NCBI GenBank assembly: GCA_012514445.1
Contig: JAAZAI010000135.1
Span: forward strand, 1-8,933
Source of the DNA: Lentisphaerota bacterium
Lineage (GTDB): Bacteria; Verrucomicrobiota; Kiritimatiellia; RFP12; UBA3636
Direction: 5' to 3'
DNA: 8,933 bases
Shown here piece after piece: positions 6,984-8,933 of this stretch. Below the pieces are notes generated by a model, which made no database searches, was not told the origin of the DNA, and saw only the letters and a program-made list of their open reading frames with translations. Numbering within the stretch: the first letter of the stretch is position 1; every line of letters starts with the position of its first letter. Position numbers and translations under genes: made by a program.

Positions 6984-8720
6984 TCAGATCTCGAGGTCTT
7001 CGCGGGGCTTCATCGCCTGGAGCAGCATGCGCACGACGTCGTCGCTCTTGACGCCCGAGGCCTCGGCGGCGAAGGTGGTGATGACGCGGTGCCGCAGCAC
7101 CGGCAGCGCCACGGCCGAGACGTCCGCCGTCGTGGCATGGTGCCGGCCGTGCAGGATGGCGCGCGCCTTGGCGGCCTGGATCAGGCTGATGCCGGCGCGC
7201 GGCCCGGCGCCCCAGCCGACCATCTCGCGGACGAAGTCCGGCGCCTCGGGCTGCTTCGGGCGCGTCGCCCGCGCGAGGTTCCGCGCGTAGTCGATCACGT
7301 GCGGCGCCACGGGGACGCGGCGCACGACGTCCTGGAGCTTGATGACCGTCGGCCCGTCGAGCAGCTTGTCGAGCGACGGGCGCGTCGCGCCCGTGACGCT
7401 GGAGATGATGCGGCTCTCCTCCTCCGCGGAGGGGTAGTCCACGACGATGTTGAACATGAAGCGGTCCATCTGCGCCTCGGGCAGCGGATACGTGCCCTCC
7501 TGCTCGATGGGGTTCTGCGTCGCGAGCACGAAGAACGGCTCGTCAAGGTGGTAGGTCTCCGAACCCACCGTGATGTGGTGCTCCTGCATCGCCTCGAGCA
7601 GCGCCGCCTGAGTCTTCGGGGGCGTGCGGTTGATTTCGTCCGCCAGCAGCATGTTCGTGAAAATGGGGCCCTTGACGAAGCGGAAGCGGCGGACGCCGGA
7701 GACCTTGTCCTCCTCCAGCACGTCCGTGCCGGTGATGTCCGAGGGCATCAGGTCCGGCGTGAACTGCACGCGTTTGAAACCAAGGTCCAGCACGCGGGCG
7801 AGCGTGCTGATCAGCAGCGTCTTCGCCAGGCCGGGCACGCCCACGAGCAGCGCGTGGCCGCGGCTGAACACCGCCACGAGGACCTCCTCGACGACGGACG
7901 TCTGGCCGATGACCACGTTCGCGAGCTGCTCCTTGATCTGGAGATAGCGGTTCTTGAGCTCCGCGATGAGCGCCACGTCGTCGTCCGCCATCGGCGGGAG
8001 CGCCGCGTCCTTGACCACCTCGAGGACGGGCGGTTTCCATTCCGGGGCGGCGGACTTCGCCTCCGCGCGGTCCTTCGCCTTCGCGGGAACGGTAGGCTCG
8101 GCCGCCTTCGCGGGCGCAGGAGTTTCGGGAACCTTCGCGGAAGCGGAGGCCTCGGGGGCCTTCGCCGCAACCGGAGTTTTGCCGGGCAGCTTCCATCCCG
8201 GCTTAAGCGCCGGCTTCGGCGGCAACTTCAGCTCGGGCTTGGCGTGCGCCTCGACAGGCGGAGCCGCGGCGGCCATTGCCGCGACAGGCGCGACCGCGGG
8301 CTCGGCGACAACGGGCTGGACGGGATTGGATTCCGCAGCAACCGCCTCGGGGACGACGGGCGCGGCGGGAACGGCGAAGTCGGCGACAGGCGCGGCGGGG
8401 ACGGCGAAGTCGGCGACGGGTACGGGCAACTCGGGGGCCGATGCGAACACGCATTCGATGCTGCCGAAACGGAGTCTGTCTCCGTCTTTCAAGACGCTTT
8501 CCTTCACCTCGACGTCATTCACGCAGGTGCCGTTGGAGCTACCGTTGTCTCGGACCCACCATTCGCCGTGCTCGAAGCGGATCGAGCCATGATGGCCCGA
8601 AACGCTCGGTTCGTCAATCGGCACCGTGTTGTCCGGACTGCGTCCGATCGTCGCGCCGAGCTCGGGGAGCACCACGTCTTGCGCATCGCCATTGGCCGCG
8701 CGAAATATGAGTTTCGTCAT
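6984..8720 (-). CDS. FHA domain-MoxR family AAA+ ATPase fusion
   Basis: 578 residues. Residues 1-95 form a forkhead-associated domain: TIGRSPDN (24-31), SVSGHHG with the SxxH pair Ser41/His44, and DNGSSNGT (58-65), the phosphothreonine-binding loops. Residues about 96-240 are a low-complexity Ala/Pro/Lys/Val linker containing a perfect ten-residue tandem repeat (101-120). Residues about 245-578 are a complete MoxR ATPase: Walker A GVPGLAKT (294-301), Walker B LLADEINR (358-365), sensor 1 ATQNP (400-404), arginine-finger region MDRFMF (418-423) and sensor 2 GAGPRAG (504-510). MoxR proteins are usually about 310-350 residues, so the extra length comes from the FHA domain and linker. The start at 8720 is chosen because GGAGA lies four bases upstream and the FHA fold begins at once. 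An in-frame ATG at 8861 would overlap the upstream gene and the promoter candidate. MoxR enzymes are ATP-driven hexameric chaperones acting with VWA partners. Regulation by a threonine kinase is inferred from the FHA domain; no kinase gene is in the window. Confidence 0.95.
   Translation of the reverse strand: MTKLIFRAANGDAQDVVLPELGATIGRSPDNTVPIDEPSVSGHHGSIRFEHGEWWVRDNGSSNGTCVNDVEVKESVLKDGDRLRFGSIECVFASAPELPVPVADFAVPAAPVADFAVPAAPVVPEAVAAESNPVQPVVAEPAVAPVAAMAAAAPPVEAHAKPELKLPPKPALKPGWKLPGKTPVAAKAPEASASAKVPETPAPAKAAEPTVPAKAKDRAEAKSAAPEWKPPVLEVVKDAALPPMADDDVALIAELKNRYLQIKEQLANVVIGQTSVVEEVLVAVFSRGHALLVGVPGLAKTLLISTLARVLDLGFKRVQFTPDLMPSDITGTDVLEEDKVSGVRRFRFVKGPIFTNMLLADEINRTPPKTQAALLEAMQEHHITVGSETYHLDEPFFVLATQNPIEQEGTYPLPEAQMDRFMFNIVVDYPSAEEESRIISSVTGATRPSLDKLLDGPTVIKLQDVVRRVPVAPHVIDYARNLARATRPKQPEAPDFVREMVGWGAGPRAGISLIQAAKARAILHGRHHATTADVSAVALPVLRHRVITTFAAEASGVKSDDVVRMLLQAMKPREDLEI
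8361..8420 (-). repeat. Two-copy 30-bp tandem repeat in the FHA-MoxR linker
   Basis: Bases 8361-8390 and 8391-8420 match at 28 of 30 positions. They encode two identical copies of PVADFAVPAA (residues 101-120), immediately after the FHA domain. Both differences are silent. This looks like an in-frame duplication that lengthened the flexible linker, and such a site could vary in copy number between strains. Confidence 0.85.
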
Positions 8721-8724
8721 AGCT

Positions 8725-8729
8725 TCTCC
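8725..8729 (-). promoter_or_regulatory. Ribosome binding site of the FHA-MoxR gene
   Basis: The minus strand reads GGAGA, then AGCT, then ATG at 8720. This good Shine-Dalgarno match at close spacing decides the start of the FHA-MoxR gene over the in-frame ATG farther upstream. Confidence 0.7.
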
Positions 8730-8770
8730 GTATGTTGCCGATCGAGGGGATGAAAGGATTATTGCGATAT

Positions 8771-8799
8771 ATTTTACCACATGTAGCGCCGCAAAGAAA
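8771..8799 (-). promoter_or_regulatory. Candidate sigma-70-type promoter of the four-gene operon
   Basis: On the minus strand TAAAAT (8776-8771) fits a -10 element, with a poor -35 candidate TTTCTT (8799-8794) 17 bases upstream. The region is clearly richer in A/T (24 G/C in 60 bases at 8761-8820) than the surrounding coding DNA, and it lies about 50 bases before the FHA-MoxR start. The weak -35 match makes an activator or another sigma factor possible. No other promoter-like gap exists within the operon. Confidence 0.35.
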
Positions 8800-8844
8800 C
8801 AAAACAAAAACTGGGTGGCTGATTGACTCCAGCGACCGCTACAT
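8781..8844. repeat. 8-bp inverted repeat spanning the promoter region
   Basis: ATGTAGCG at 8781-8788 is the exact inverted copy of CGCTACAT at 8837-8844, with 48 bases between. The left arm falls inside the -10/-35 spacer of the candidate promoter, and the right arm directly follows the stop codon of the upstream gene. It could be a paired operator, an RNA stem with a long loop, or chance. Confidence 0.45.
8793..8833 (-). terminator. Weak terminator-like hairpin and T-rich tract after the upstream gene
   Basis: On the minus strand, two alternative 4-bp stems overlap: GCTG/CAGC (8833-8830 with 8821-8818) and CTGG/CCAG (8832-8829 with 8814-8811). They are followed by TTTTTGTTTTGTTTCTTT from 8810 to 8793. 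The T-rich tract is convincing but the stems are short, so termination of the upstream transcript here is only possible. Confidence 0.28.
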
Positions 8845-8933
8845 CTAGTGTTTCGGCACATACAATTGCTTGATCCCCTTCGGCCTGGCCGTCACGGCTT
8901 GTTGCATGAGCCGATGAAACAGCTTGCCCCGAT
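8845..8933 (-). CDS. C-terminal end of an unidentified upstream gene (5' part off window)
   Basis: Reading on the minus strand from the right edge, one frame gives 28 residues (containing GKLFHRLMQQAVTARPKG and ending in QLYVPKH) before TAG at 8845-8847. The stretch is basic and reads like a helical protein tail rather than a chance frame. Its codon use is less G/C-rich at third positions than that of the operon genes. The helix followed by a short basic tail is loosely reminiscent of transposase C-termini, but I cannot assign a family from so little. It ends 124 bases before the FHA-MoxR start, in the same orientation. A second minus-strand frame is also open here for a similar length, so coding status is not certain. 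Confidence 0.45.
   Translation of the reverse strand, partial: RGKLFHRLMQQAVTARPKGIKQLYVPKH

Noticed and set aside
8721..8861. Upstream ATG at 8861 extending the FHA-MoxR protein by 47 residues
   Set aside because: The extension covers the candidate promoter and overlaps the end of the upstream gene, does not resemble part of an FHA domain, and is less well supported than the ATG at 8720 with its GGAGA site.
1..8933. CRISPR array, tRNA, rRNA or complete insertion sequence
   Set aside because: I saw no regularly spaced repeats, no tRNA cloverleaf pattern, no rRNA-like stretch and no paired terminal repeats around a transposase in the window.

Overview
The window looks like chromosomal DNA from a GC-rich bacterium, with strong G/C preference at third codon positions. 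The gene set is an FHA-MoxR ATPase, a DUF58 protein and two large membrane VWA proteins carrying glutamine-amidotransferase-like folds. This resembles 'MoxR/DUF58/BatA-like' clusters of the PVC superphylum (Planctomycetota, Verrucomicrobiota, Kiritimatiellota, Lentisphaerota). That assignment is an inference from architecture and composition; no rRNA or marker gene is present to confirm it.

Layout: nearly everything is on the minus strand, so it reads from right to left. At the right edge (8845-8933) is the last 28 codons of an unrelated upstream gene. An AT-richer intergenic gap of about 124 bases follows (8721-8844). It holds a candidate promoter, a short inverted repeat and a weak terminator-like hairpin with a T-rich tract. 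Four tightly packed genes follow: an FHA-linker-MoxR AAA+ ATPase (8720-6984), a DUF58 protein (6958-6020), a BatA-like membrane protein with VWA and PA14 domains (6002-3093), and a second membrane VWA / amidotransferase-like protein (3070 to beyond position 1). The gaps are only 25, 17 and 22 bases with no terminator between genes, so one transcript is likely.

How the genes may work together: MoxR ATPases are AAA+ chaperone-like enzymes usually paired with VWA-domain partners, as in the Bacteroides Bat operon and the CoxD/CoxE pair. Here one ATPase is followed by three proteins with a VWA-type metal-binding (MIDAS) fold: one soluble and two anchored in the membrane. The ATPase carries an N-terminal phosphothreonine-binding FHA domain, which suggests that phosphorylation may control its activity or recruitment. 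The PA14 domain on the BatA-like protein suggests contact with a glycan or another extracytoplasmic ligand. The substrate of the system cannot be read from the sequence.

The last gene runs in a frame that stays open to the left edge of the window, so it has no stop here. Very long open frames on the plus strand (41-3169, 3567-6053) are antisense shadows of these genes.
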